A program made the position numbers and the translations under genes. Positions 1 through 7,379 of a stretch of 64,000 bases of DNA are shown here, piece after piece (the first letter of the stretch is position 1; each line of letters starts with the position of its first letter). Source of the stretch: Methanoplanus sp. FWC-SCC4 (lineage in GTDB: Archaea; Halobacteriota; Methanomicrobia; Methanomicrobiales; Methanomicrobiaceae); the NCBI RefSeq assembly GCF_032878975.1, contig NZ_CP043875.1, forward strand, positions 1,046,370 through 1,110,369. Direction: 5' to 3'. Under the pieces are notes generated by a model, which did no database searches, was not told the DNA's origin, and saw only the letters and a list, made by a program, of their open reading frames with translations.

Positions 1-1
1 C

Positions 2-436
2 AATGAGATGATTGATGTTGACGAATTCTTCAAAGTCATCAATATTATGGCGGATGATCTTAAAAACAAAGGTTCTCTTAATAAATATCTGACTCTTGCC
101 GAAGGACTCAAAGGTTTCCATTCATCCGTAAAAAAGAGCGGATCAGGTAAAACAGGTCAGTTCTGGAAGATGCTCTACCAGGCACTGTTAAAGCAGGACT
201 TCCAGGCATTAAAGGAATTCCACTGGAATGCACTTTTTATCGGAACAATGCACTTCATGGACAATTATAATTATGATGTTGAGAGAGTGCAGCGCTGTTG
301 CATTCATTATGCAACCCCTGATGGCAAACTCATTCCATTTTGCACATATAATTCTGGACCTGTTTACAGGGAAAATGTCTGGAAGAAATTTGCAAAACCA
401 ATGGACAAACAAGACGAACTTGCTGATATAAATTAA
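2..436 (+). CDS. C-terminal part of a radical SAM protein, tetraether lipid synthase (Tes)-like
   Basis: The reading frame is open to the left edge, so the gene begins outside the window; an internal ATG lies at position 8. The visible 140-odd residues lack the CxxxCxxC cluster motif expected upstream. The tail carries a motif around HYATPDGKLIPFCTYN, which I associate with the C-terminus of the archaeal radical SAM family (COG1964) that includes the GDGT/MA-GDGT tetraether synthase Tes. Such an enzyme would join the phytanyl chains of archaeol lipids at the membrane. The assignment rests on family memory of this C-terminal motif, so another COG1964 member is possible. Confidence 0.5.
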   Translation, partial: NEMIDVDEFFKVINIMADDLKNKGSLNKYLTLAEGLKGFHSSVKKSGSGKTGQFWKMLYQALLKQDFQALKEFHWNALFIGTMHFMDNYNYDVERVQRCCIHYATPDGKLIPFCTYNSGPVYRENVWKKFAKPMDKQDELADIN

Positions 437-438
437 TC

Positions 439-447
439 TTTTTTTTT
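439..447 (+). terminator. T-rich terminator after the radical SAM gene
   Basis: A run of nine T follows the TAA stop directly, which is the usual archaeal intrinsic termination signal. The next gene starts only nine bases later, so it needs read-through or a promoter inside the upstream gene. Confidence 0.4.
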
Positions 448-456
448 CGTGATATC

Positions 457-1251
457 ATGATAAGAATCATAAAAAAACCAACCGATACGCCTGATGACAA
501 TTCGACAGTTATGGTCGCTGATGCACTAAAAGAAAAAAAAGCCGAATTTTCATATCTCAATATTGATGATATTGATCCCTTCTCTGACGAAATTGAAAAC
601 GATATAATCTGGGTTTGTGGAATTAAACAGGACGGTATCCAGTTTGAAATAATAAATGCCCTAAATATTAACAATAAAGTTGTAAACTCACCTGATTCAA
701 TTGCGACATGTGCAAGCAAGGCCCAGACCAGTGCAAGACTTATCAAAGCAGGTGTTCCGACTCCTGAAACAATTTTTACAAATTCTAAAGACAGGATCAG
801 GGAATTTATTGATATCCATAAAAAAGCTGTATATAAACCGGTTTACGGATATGACGGCAATGGAATTTATCCATTCTCATCAGTTGAGGAAATAAAGGAA
901 ATTCCGCCATATTATATACAGGAGTTTGTCGAAAACAACTGTGATTACAGGGTATTTGTCATAGACGGAGAGGCAGCCGGCGCAATTAAAAGAAGTTCGG
1001 ACTCTTTTGCGCATAATATCCATCAGGGAGGAACTGGTGTTCCTGTAATTGATATTCCTGATGAAATGGCAGATGTTGCATCAAAAGCCGCACATGCAAT
1101 AAACATTGATTATTGCGGAGTTGATCTTCTCCCGGTAAATGACTCATATACCGTTTTGGAAGTTAACGGAACGCCAAACTGGCATTGCATGGGCGTGCCC
1201 ATACCTGAATATCTGGCAGAATATCTGATAAGAACAGAAAAAGATTATTAA
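457..1251 (+). CDS. mptN: RimK-family ATP-grasp ligase, probable tetrahydromethanopterin:L-glutamate ligase
   Basis: A 264-residue ATP-grasp protein. Visible elements are the ATP-binding Lys127 region, the glycine-rich loop GYDGNGI (131-137), the QEFV strand (155-158), and the Mg-binding tail GVDLL (221) with EVNGTPNW (235-242). In methanogens this short RimK relative is usually MptN, which adds glutamate to tetrahydromethanopterin to give tetrahydrosarcinapterin. Substrate cannot be read from sequence, and CofF-like coenzyme F420 glutamate ligases belong to the same superfamily. The gene lies 20 bases behind a probable lipid gene on the same strand. Confidence 0.65.
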   Translation: MIRIIKKPTDTPDDNSTVMVADALKEKKAEFSYLNIDDIDPFSDEIENDIIWVCGIKQDGIQFEIINALNINNKVVNSPDSIATCASKAQTSARLIKAGVPTPETIFTNSKDRIREFIDIHKKAVYKPVYGYDGNGIYPFSSVEEIKEIPPYYIQEFVENNCDYRVFVIDGEAAGAIKRSSDSFAHNIHQGGTGVPVIDIPDEMADVASKAAHAINIDYCGVDLLPVNDSYTVLEVNGTPNWHCMGVPIPEYLAEYLIRTEKDY

Positions 1252-1256
1252 TATTT

Positions 1257-1562
1257 TTAAAATTTATTACTTGGATCTTCGTCGATCTCTTTTTCGGTTT
1301 TTAAAGCCAGTTCATGCATTCTGTCCGCAATTCTCTTTGATGCGGAAGGCTCTACATCCTTCATGGCTTTTGCAATATCTTCACCAAGAACAAATATTGC
1401 ATGCTTGTGCTCCATTTTGCTTTTGTGTACCTGATTCGGTTTTATATTCAGGTCTTCATATTCTACAAACGATATCCCTGAGTTTTCCTGTTCAAAACTC
1501 TCCTTGATTGAGTACATAAACTGATGAAGGGCAATTAGTTCTTCTTTGTGCACAAGTTTCAC
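1257..1562 (-). CDS. UPF0058 family protein
   Basis: A 101-residue soluble, helical, charged protein typical of the archaeal UPF0058 family, with the N-terminal MKLVHKEELIALHQFMYSIK block and a central KSKMEHKHAIFVLG block. The function of the family is not established. It converges on the MptN-like gene with only five bases between the stops. Confidence 0.8.
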   Translation of the reverse strand: MKLVHKEELIALHQFMYSIKESFEQENSGISFVEYEDLNIKPNQVHKSKMEHKHAIFVLGEDIAKAMKDVEPSASKRIADRMHELALKTEKEIDEDPSNKF

Positions 1563-1795
1563 TTCCAGATAATTGTTTTAAAAAGTTGATTAAAATATTA
1601 TTTCTCAATACAGTTTAAGGTATCTTATGAAAAGATTAAGAAAAACGAATCTATATTTACAATTTGTATGTAAAACATATGATATTATACAGTCTGCATA
1701 TATTCAAAATATTCAGCAAATTTCCATAATATAATGTCTTCCCCGGGGTTGACTGCAAGGTCGTATTTTAAAAAAAGGACAATATTTTCCAAACC

Positions 1796-2626
1796 ATGGA
1801 CGTTGAAATGATTTCAATAGGAAAATTTTCAGAGATTACAAGACTGTCAAAAAAAGCCCTGTACTGCTATGAAAAAAAAGGTCTTCTTGTGCCTGTAAAA
1901 AAGGATATCTGTTCTGGTTACAGGTATTACAATTCTGAACAGATTGAAAATGCAATCTGGATTGGTTCGCTGATAAATCTTGGATTTTCTCTGGACCAAA
2001 TCAGCCTTATTCTCTCAGAAAATGATAAAAACAGTCCTTTAGTAAGAAAACTGTTTCAGGAATGCCTTACAAGAACAAACAATGAAATCAGACGACTTGA
2101 AATGGTGAGAAGGATTCTTTCATCAAAAAATCCTTTTGAGGAGCTGTTTAAAATGGAGCTTTTGAACTGGAAAATAAAAGAAGTGCCGGCAAACCGTGTC
2201 ATTAGCATAAATGGTGAGGGCATATACAACGAAATCGTATCTGAACTTATAGGAAAACTATGTGAAGAAATTTCCATTCAGGAAAAACAAAACTCACAGA
2301 TGAAGGTTTCAGGACCTGTAATGGTTATCTACACAGGAGACTGTGACGATATGAAAGGAACAATGGAGGCTGCAATACCTGTTACAGGTACTTTTAAAAT
2401 CAAAAATTCTTCAATTAGATTTAAAAACCTTCCTGCTGCAAAAGTATTGTCAGTAATTCATAAAGGTCCGTATATGAATCTTGGAATGGCACATAAAAAA
2501 ATATTTGACTACTGCCAGGAAAACAATCTTGAACTGTCAGGATTAGGACGTGAGCTTTACCTGAATAATCCACATGAAACTTCGGAGGAAGACCTTATGA
2601 CTGAAATTCAATATTCAATTCAATAA
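1796..2626 (+). CDS. MerR-family regulator with GyrI-like effector domain
   Basis: Residues 5-35 form a MerR winged helix (SIGKFSEITRLSKKALYCYEKKGLL). Residues 80-110 give the dimerisation coiled coil, and residues 118-276 form a GyrI/BmrR-type small-molecule domain with the closing motif around RELYLNNPHETSEEDLMTEIQ. This architecture matches multidrug-sensing activators such as BltR/BmrR. A second ATG at 1808 could also serve as start. The family is mainly bacterial, so ancient transfer is likely. No efflux gene adjoins it, so the target is unknown; the region before it contains CCCCGGGG but no convincing spacer-type promoter. Confidence 0.85.
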   Translation: MDVEMISIGKFSEITRLSKKALYCYEKKGLLVPVKKDICSGYRYYNSEQIENAIWIGSLINLGFSLDQISLILSENDKNSPLVRKLFQECLTRTNNEIRRLEMVRRILSSKNPFEELFKMELLNWKIKEVPANRVISINGEGIYNEIVSELIGKLCEEISIQEKQNSQMKVSGPVMVIYTGDCDDMKGTMEAAIPVTGTFKIKNSSIRFKNLPAAKVLSVIHKGPYMNLGMAHKKIFDYCQENNLELSGLGRELYLNNPHETSEEDLMTEIQYSIQ

Positions 2627-2732
2627 AAAATTTTTAATTTGAACTTTTTTTTAACCAGACAGGGAAGGAATAAACAAATAAAAGAAATTTTAAAACTGAA
2701 TAGATAAACAAAATGACCAGGGAGATTTTAAA

Positions 2733-2900
2733 GTGTCAATGCCGCGTTACCTTAAACTTACTCAGGAAGAGTTTGATAAAATCATAAATGATTCAAGATG
2801 TACCCTGGCCCATAAAATGGTCATTGCAGGCAGAATCGAAAGAGGAGAATGGGAAATTATTGAGACCGAAAGAAAACCTGAAGAAAGCAAAAATGAGTAA
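2733..2900 (+). CDS. small conserved-looking protein, 55 aa
   Basis: A short gene starting at GTG 2733, eight bases after an AGGGAG ribosome-binding site; ATG 2739 is the alternative. It encodes a charged helical protein beginning MPRYLKLTQEEFDKII from the inner ATG and ending in PEESKNE. Codon use resembles the neighbours and it fills the gap before the parvulin gene. I do not recognise a family. Confidence 0.6.
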   Translation: MSMPRYLKLTQEEFDKIINDSRCTLAHKMVIAGRIERGEWEIIETERKPEESKNE

Positions 2901-2950
2901 TATTCCGGTTTCCCAAAAGAATTATTAAAATTCCGGTCTTATTCATAACA

Positions 2951-3232
2951 ATGGCAAAAAAAGTAAATGCATCACACATACTTGTAAAAAGTGAAGCAGA
3001 AGCAAAAGAAATTCTTGAAAAAATCAAAGCAGGGGATAACTTTGAGAACCTTGCAAAGAAAACATCAAACTGCCCTTCAGGTAAAAAAGGTGGCGGCCTT
3101 GGATGGTTTGGCAAGGGTATGATGGTAAAGGAATTTGAAGATGCATGCTTTAATGCAAAAGAAGGGGACATCTTAGGCCCTGTAAAAACACAATTCGGAT
3201 ACCACATAATAAAAGTTAATGAAACAAAATAA
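2951..3232 (+). CDS. parvulin-type peptidyl-prolyl cis-trans isomerase
   Basis: A stand-alone 93-residue parvulin (PpiC/SurA rotamase fold) with no signal peptide, so it is cytoplasmic. Diagnostic parts are ASHILVKSEAEA near the N-terminus, FENLAKKTSNCPS, the GGGLGWFGKGMMVKEFE core and the final FGYHIIKVNE. It isomerises Xaa-Pro bonds as a folding helper. The length equals the minimal single-domain parvulins such as E. coli PpiC. Confidence 0.95.
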   Translation: MAKKVNASHILVKSEAEAKEILEKIKAGDNFENLAKKTSNCPSGKKGGGLGWFGKGMMVKEFEDACFNAKEGDILGPVKTQFGYHIIKVNETK

Positions 3233-3239
3233 TTTTTTT
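3233..3239 (+). terminator. T-run after the parvulin gene
   Basis: Seven T directly follow the TAA stop in the short space shared with the convergent cooS-like gene. Confidence 0.35.
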
Positions 3240-3279
3240 GGATTTTCCGGTATTAAAAATAAAAAATGAACTGGAATAT

Positions 3280-5184
3280 TTATATTCCAAGCTTTTTACG
3301 GTTCTTTTCGATGTGTGAAAGAATATTTTCCGCCGCTTTAACTGCATCAGTTTCAACGTCCAAAAGACCGCCTGTTACATTTACACAATCTTCGGTTAGA
3401 AGTTTTAGAAGATTTGGTGCGCCTGTTACAAACGGCACAGGATTTACATAAGTATAAAGTCCATAGGCAAGAGCAAAAATTGCATCAATTGTTGCTTTTT
3501 GTTCCATATATTCAGGTGCGGCAGCTGCAACCGGAAGATCAGATATCGGGGCTCCTCCAAGGGCATCAGAAACTGCTTTTATTAAATCCGCACATCTTCC
3601 GGTATCAGTACATGTACCAAAACTTAACACAGGCGGTACTGATAATGCTGTGCAGATTTCTTTTAATCCATCTCCGGCAAGGTCACGTGCTTTTGGAGAG
3701 CAAAGCCCTGCAACCTGCATTCCCGCATTCCCGCAGCCCATTGAAAGAACAAGCAGATCTCTTTTTATAAGCTCTTTTGCAACTGCCACCGAATGAATAT
3801 CCTGACCGTTGTCCCTGAGCGAAGTGCATGAAACAAGTCCCACAACACCACGGATTTTTCCTGCAACAATTGCATCAAGTAAAGGCTGAAGCGACCCGCC
3901 CAGTGCATCAAGAATGCTCTCAGGCGAAAATCCGACAATTGCTTCACTAACAGGGAGTCCTGTGATCGGCTTTACTGAGGCTTTTCTTGTTTTAAAATTG
4001 GAAATTCCTAATTTTATGAGTTCTTCCGCCTGCTCTTCTGCTTTTTCCGGAATATAATTTATTCTGTCAGTAATTCCTTCAAAGGCAACAAGATCGGATA
4101 CAGGAACCAGTCTGAATTTGAATTTTTCGGCATATATGGGATCTACCGGAAGAGAACAGTTCATATCGGCAACAAAAACATCCACGGCACCGGTAGCCAA
4201 TACGGCCTCCTGCATAATCCAGTTGCCTGTATAGCCGTATAAGACATCATCCATATTCCAGCGCTGAATCATCTCCTGTCCGGTTTCTATGTTGGCAATA
4301 ATTCTAAGACCCTTTGCACCCGCTTCTTTAGCCTTATCCTGCCATTCCTTTTTCCTCGCAGCCTCCACAAGTGCAAACCCAAGGAACGGCTCATGCCCGT
4401 TTGGAAGTATGTTGACATATTCAGAATCAAGCACCCCAAGATCAACCCTCATCGAATGAGGCCTTGGAATGTTGAACATTATATCCTGAAGATACTCACA
4501 GACAATCTGACTCTGGTATGCCATTGCTATTGAGATTCTCATTGCCTTTAAGGCAAGACTGGTATAATACCCGTCAACATTTGTAAGACATGAACCGGTT
4601 GCATTCATTAATTCCGCATGAATACCGCCAGGGAGAATTCCAAGTTTTTTCCACTGCAAAAGCCTGTCTTTTGGAGCAAGCCGTTTTACGATCTCACTGG
4701 GCTCTGTTGCAGGAAGATTAAAATCCTCTGTTATCATTTTGCAGAGTCTTATTGCAACGTCATTGTCATCGCCCATTGAATCAATGCCAAGCCTCTCTGC
4801 AAAATCTCTTAATTTTTCAGGCTCTGCAATTTTAAAAGGTGTTTTGCCATGTGCAGTTTCCCTTAATGTTGAAACGGTTTTATCAGCATGGTAATGATAT
4901 GTTGCAGCACCCATTATGTTTCTTAGAAGCATTGTCCTCATAGCGAGACCATCTGCTGTAATACCGCAGACTCCTCTTTTATCTATAGAAGAGTCTGCAC
5001 GACACGGGCCGTTTGAACAGAAATCGCATCTGACTCCATCCATACAAAAAGAGCATCTTTTATCCGGATCATCCCCAAAACCCTGGGCGGCATAGCGATC
5101 CCAGACATTTGTAATGCCATCTTCTTTTAATTTTCTGTAAACGGTTTTTACAGAATCATGATATGAAATCCTGTTATCTTCCAT
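3280..5184 (-). CDS. CooS-family Ni,Fe CODH homologue with altered C-cluster site
   Basis: A full-length 634-residue CooS fold. Cys44-x2-Cys47 looks like the two-cysteine D-cluster seen in Desulfovibrio CODH; Cys53, Cys56, Cys61 and Cys73 fit the B-cluster. C-cluster ligands His264, Cys343, Cys453, Cys484 and Cys525 and the acid-base Lys563 are in place, but the position of the Fe ligand Cys295 (CODH-II numbering) is Glu300, in IETGQE instead of CCTGNE. Carboxydothermus CooS-V, which also lacks one canonical ligand cysteine, carries an Fe/S/O hybrid cluster, does not oxidise CO and slowly turns over hydroxylamine. No cooC or cooF lies nearby. Start supported by GGGGGGAT eight bases upstream. 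Confidence 0.9.
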   Translation of the reverse strand: MEDNRISYHDSVKTVYRKLKEDGITNVWDRYAAQGFGDDPDKRCSFCMDGVRCDFCSNGPCRADSSIDKRGVCGITADGLAMRTMLLRNIMGAATYHYHADKTVSTLRETAHGKTPFKIAEPEKLRDFAERLGIDSMGDDNDVAIRLCKMITEDFNLPATEPSEIVKRLAPKDRLLQWKKLGILPGGIHAELMNATGSCLTNVDGYYTSLALKAMRISIAMAYQSQIVCEYLQDIMFNIPRPHSMRVDLGVLDSEYVNILPNGHEPFLGFALVEAARKKEWQDKAKEAGAKGLRIIANIETGQEMIQRWNMDDVLYGYTGNWIMQEAVLATGAVDVFVADMNCSLPVDPIYAEKFKFRLVPVSDLVAFEGITDRINYIPEKAEEQAEELIKLGISNFKTRKASVKPITGLPVSEAIVGFSPESILDALGGSLQPLLDAIVAGKIRGVVGLVSCTSLRDNGQDIHSVAVAKELIKRDLLVLSMGCGNAGMQVAGLCSPKARDLAGDGLKEICTALSVPPVLSFGTCTDTGRCADLIKAVSDALGGAPISDLPVAAAAPEYMEQKATIDAIFALAYGLYTYVNPVPFVTGAPNLLKLLTEDCVNVTGGLLDVETDAVKAAENILSHIEKNRKKLGI

Positions 5185-5264
5185 TTATTTATCCCCCCAA
5201 AAGTCCCTGACCTGAAACTAAAAATGCCGGTTTGCATAAATCATAGAGGACATTTAGTTATGGC

Positions 5265-5298
5265 GGTAGTATTACCTTTAGGATAATAAAATTATCCT
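5265..5298. promoter_or_regulatory. paired dyads upstream of the cooS-like gene
   Basis: The 281-base region before the cooS-like start holds GGTA-GTAT-TACC (5265-5276) and, three bases on, the perfect palindrome AGGATAAT-AAA-ATTATCCT (5280-5298). They lie 80-115 bases before the ATG, a position suited to operators. No regulator is assigned. Confidence 0.4.
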
Positions 5299-5464
5299 GA
5301 TGGAAAAATATCCAGCAAAGAGGATTAAAAAACATTTTTTAAACTAACTTTTTTAGGTTCTGCCTCGTGAAAACAAGAGCTTCCATTTTCATGTAAAACA
5401 GTTTTATGGATGGATTATTCATATATTCTTATTAAAAATTACAAAATGGTTTAAAAAAAGATTA

Positions 5465-5719
5465 TTATTCGTTAATAAACTTTTGAAGTTCACTGAGCAT
5501 GTAATCCTGAATTTCAATTGCATTTTCTTTTGTGCATCTGAAAGCCAGAAGGTTTCTGACATCTCCGTCCATATTTGCAAACTTTAAAGCTCTTGGGCGG
5601 TCGACAATCTCTGTATCAAATTTTTCAGATATCTCAATAATTAATTTTTTAGGAACACCCGGGGGGATGATGACATCATAATATTTTGTCTCTGTATTTT
5701 CTTCCATTAGAGTTTTCAC
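5465..5719 (-). CDS. 84-aa methanogen protein, possibly DUF2102
   Basis: A small acidic protein containing YYDVIIPPGVPKKLIIEISEKF and a mixed alpha/beta C-terminal half. It starts five bases after marker protein 14 ends, on the same strand, so the two are surely co-transcribed. I tentatively connect it with DUF2102, a small methanogen family, but that identification is from memory of size and context only. No catalytic motif is visible; a partner or assembly role beside marker 14 is an inference. Confidence 0.75.
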   Translation of the reverse strand: MKTLMEENTETKYYDVIIPPGVPKKLIIEISEKFDTEIVDRPRALKFANMDGDVRNLLAFRCTKENAIEIQDYMLSELQKFINE

Positions 5720-5724
5720 CTGAT

Positions 5725-7215
5725 TTATTTTCCAATTTTAATACGTCTGTTCATTATACACGGACCGTTTCTCACGCCACCGATTGGATCTTTTGGTTTA
5801 CCCATGGAATTCATACATCTTCCCATCAGGGCAGCACCACGTGCAAGTCCGTCATCAACAAACAGCACATGCTTGTATGGATCATCATAAATTCCCCTTT
5901 CTGTGATGCCCTCCATGATAATCTCAGGTTTGCGTCCGGATATTGCCGCACGGCCTGTGAATCCCAGAGATGAATTCGGCGGTACAAGTTTGTTCTCAAT
6001 TGCAACATCGATCAGTCTTAGTGCCATTCTGGCACAGACATGATCTATGACCTCATTAAGAGTTCCCGTGCCGTATTTGTTATATATTTCTGCTCCAATT
6101 GCTTTTAAATTGTCTGCACCATCAAAGTTAACTCCGCAGTCACATCCTATCATTGCAATTCCCGACTGAATTGCAAGATCCGCACAAACAGGAACACGAC
6201 CAAAACGATCACGATCCGGCGGGACAATTCTTATATCAATAAGTTCATGAATCTGATCTTCATATTCTTTTGATACTTTTGTCTTCTTTCTGGAAAGATT
6301 GCTTTTGATACTTTTATCGCCAAAGAGATCAAGGGCAGTGCCTGTTTTGTCCTTTACCTGACCTGTACCTCTGACAAGTGCATCCGGAATCGCACCTGCA
6401 AGTCCGCAGAAGTTTCCAATTGTTTTTGCAAACGGCCATTCACAGTCATGCCCAACATCACTTGTAATACGGCCGTCAAGAGTTGTTCCGAAATCTATTG
6501 AAATACAGGGGTTTCTAAAATCAACTTCTGTCCATTTTGCACCCTCTTTAATGCCGGCCATAGCAAGTTCTCCTTCCATCTCATTTGCAACCATCTCGAC
6601 ACCGGATGATCCGATAGGAGGCGAAACTCCTGCAACAGTGCCACAGAATGTAAGCCTGTCTGCAAAACTGAATTCTCTAAGCTTTGGAGGAAGATTGTCT
6701 ATACCCATCGGCGGAGTCATCTTCTTTGGAGGCACTCCGGCTGCAAGACATCCGTTTGCAAGGGCAATTACAAAATCACCGACCTGATCAGGAGAGTCCA
6801 TTGCAGCAACAACACCTGTGCTTCTGACTACAAAATCAAGATCGTCTATTATTGAAAGATTTGCTTCTTTGTGACATTTGATTAAAGTGTCTTTTACAAG
6901 CTCTGTTACGGATTCTCTTGTAATAGATGTTCCCACAAGAGTTTCTCCAAAAATCTCCTCACCGGGCTTTGGAGGGCGAACATCACGACTCATACTGACA
7001 GTTTTGTTTATGATATAAGTCCGTCCTGTTTCAAGGTTAGTACCGGTCAGAATGCATTTGGTGGTTGTGTTTCCCATCTCAACAGAAGCTACTATGAAAT
7101 AGGGTTTATTCTTATATTCAGGAACAAGCATCCCTGCACCCTGCCCCATCACAGGAGGCGGAGGGCTTTCAACGATTTGAGGAAGTTTCTTCCTGAAGGT
7201 GAAAAAAGCACACAT
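5725..7215 (-). CDS. methanogenesis marker protein 14 (DUF2114)
   Basis: A 496-residue protein of the family found only in methanogens and relatives. It has an ASKHA-type phosphate loop SVEMGNTTTKCIL (about residues 47-59), a second strand ISIDFGTTLDGRITSD and a third loop VDDGLARGAALMG near the C-terminus, so an ATP-binding activase or kinase-like fold is expected. Its reaction is unproven. It heads a minus-strand set with the 84-aa protein and the cooS-like gene. The exact start is uncertain because a proline-rich stretch precedes the conserved core. Confidence 0.85.
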   Translation of the reverse strand: MCAFFTFRKKLPQIVESPPPPVMGQGAGMLVPEYKNKPYFIVASVEMGNTTTKCILTGTNLETGRTYIINKTVSMSRDVRPPKPGEEIFGETLVGTSITRESVTELVKDTLIKCHKEANLSIIDDLDFVVRSTGVVAAMDSPDQVGDFVIALANGCLAAGVPPKKMTPPMGIDNLPPKLREFSFADRLTFCGTVAGVSPPIGSSGVEMVANEMEGELAMAGIKEGAKWTEVDFRNPCISIDFGTTLDGRITSDVGHDCEWPFAKTIGNFCGLAGAIPDALVRGTGQVKDKTGTALDLFGDKSIKSNLSRKKTKVSKEYEDQIHELIDIRIVPPDRDRFGRVPVCADLAIQSGIAMIGCDCGVNFDGADNLKAIGAEIYNKYGTGTLNEVIDHVCARMALRLIDVAIENKLVPPNSSLGFTGRAAISGRKPEIIMEGITERGIYDDPYKHVLFVDDGLARGAALMGRCMNSMGKPKDPIGGVRNGPCIMNRRIKIGK

Positions 7216-7379
7216 GGTAATAGTCGATTCTCTTTGTTTATGATTAAACTTTTCTTTTTTTGACTGTTATAAAAATAAGGCTGTTTAACACAGGGCGGTT
7301 ATCAAACAGAAACAGACCAGATTATTTTAAAAAAATGTCCCATAGATTTATATGGTGATATGTAAATTCATCAATTGTT

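Noticed and set aside
1738-1775. CCCCGGGG and GAC-N6-GTC as a MerR operator
   Set aside because: The dyads are short and do not show the long, 19-base-spaced promoter layout of MerR targets; chance is a sufficient explanation.
5265-5276. GGTA-GTAT-TACC as an NrpR operator
   Set aside because: NrpR sites have six bases between the half sites; here there are four, and the gene is not a nitrogen gene.
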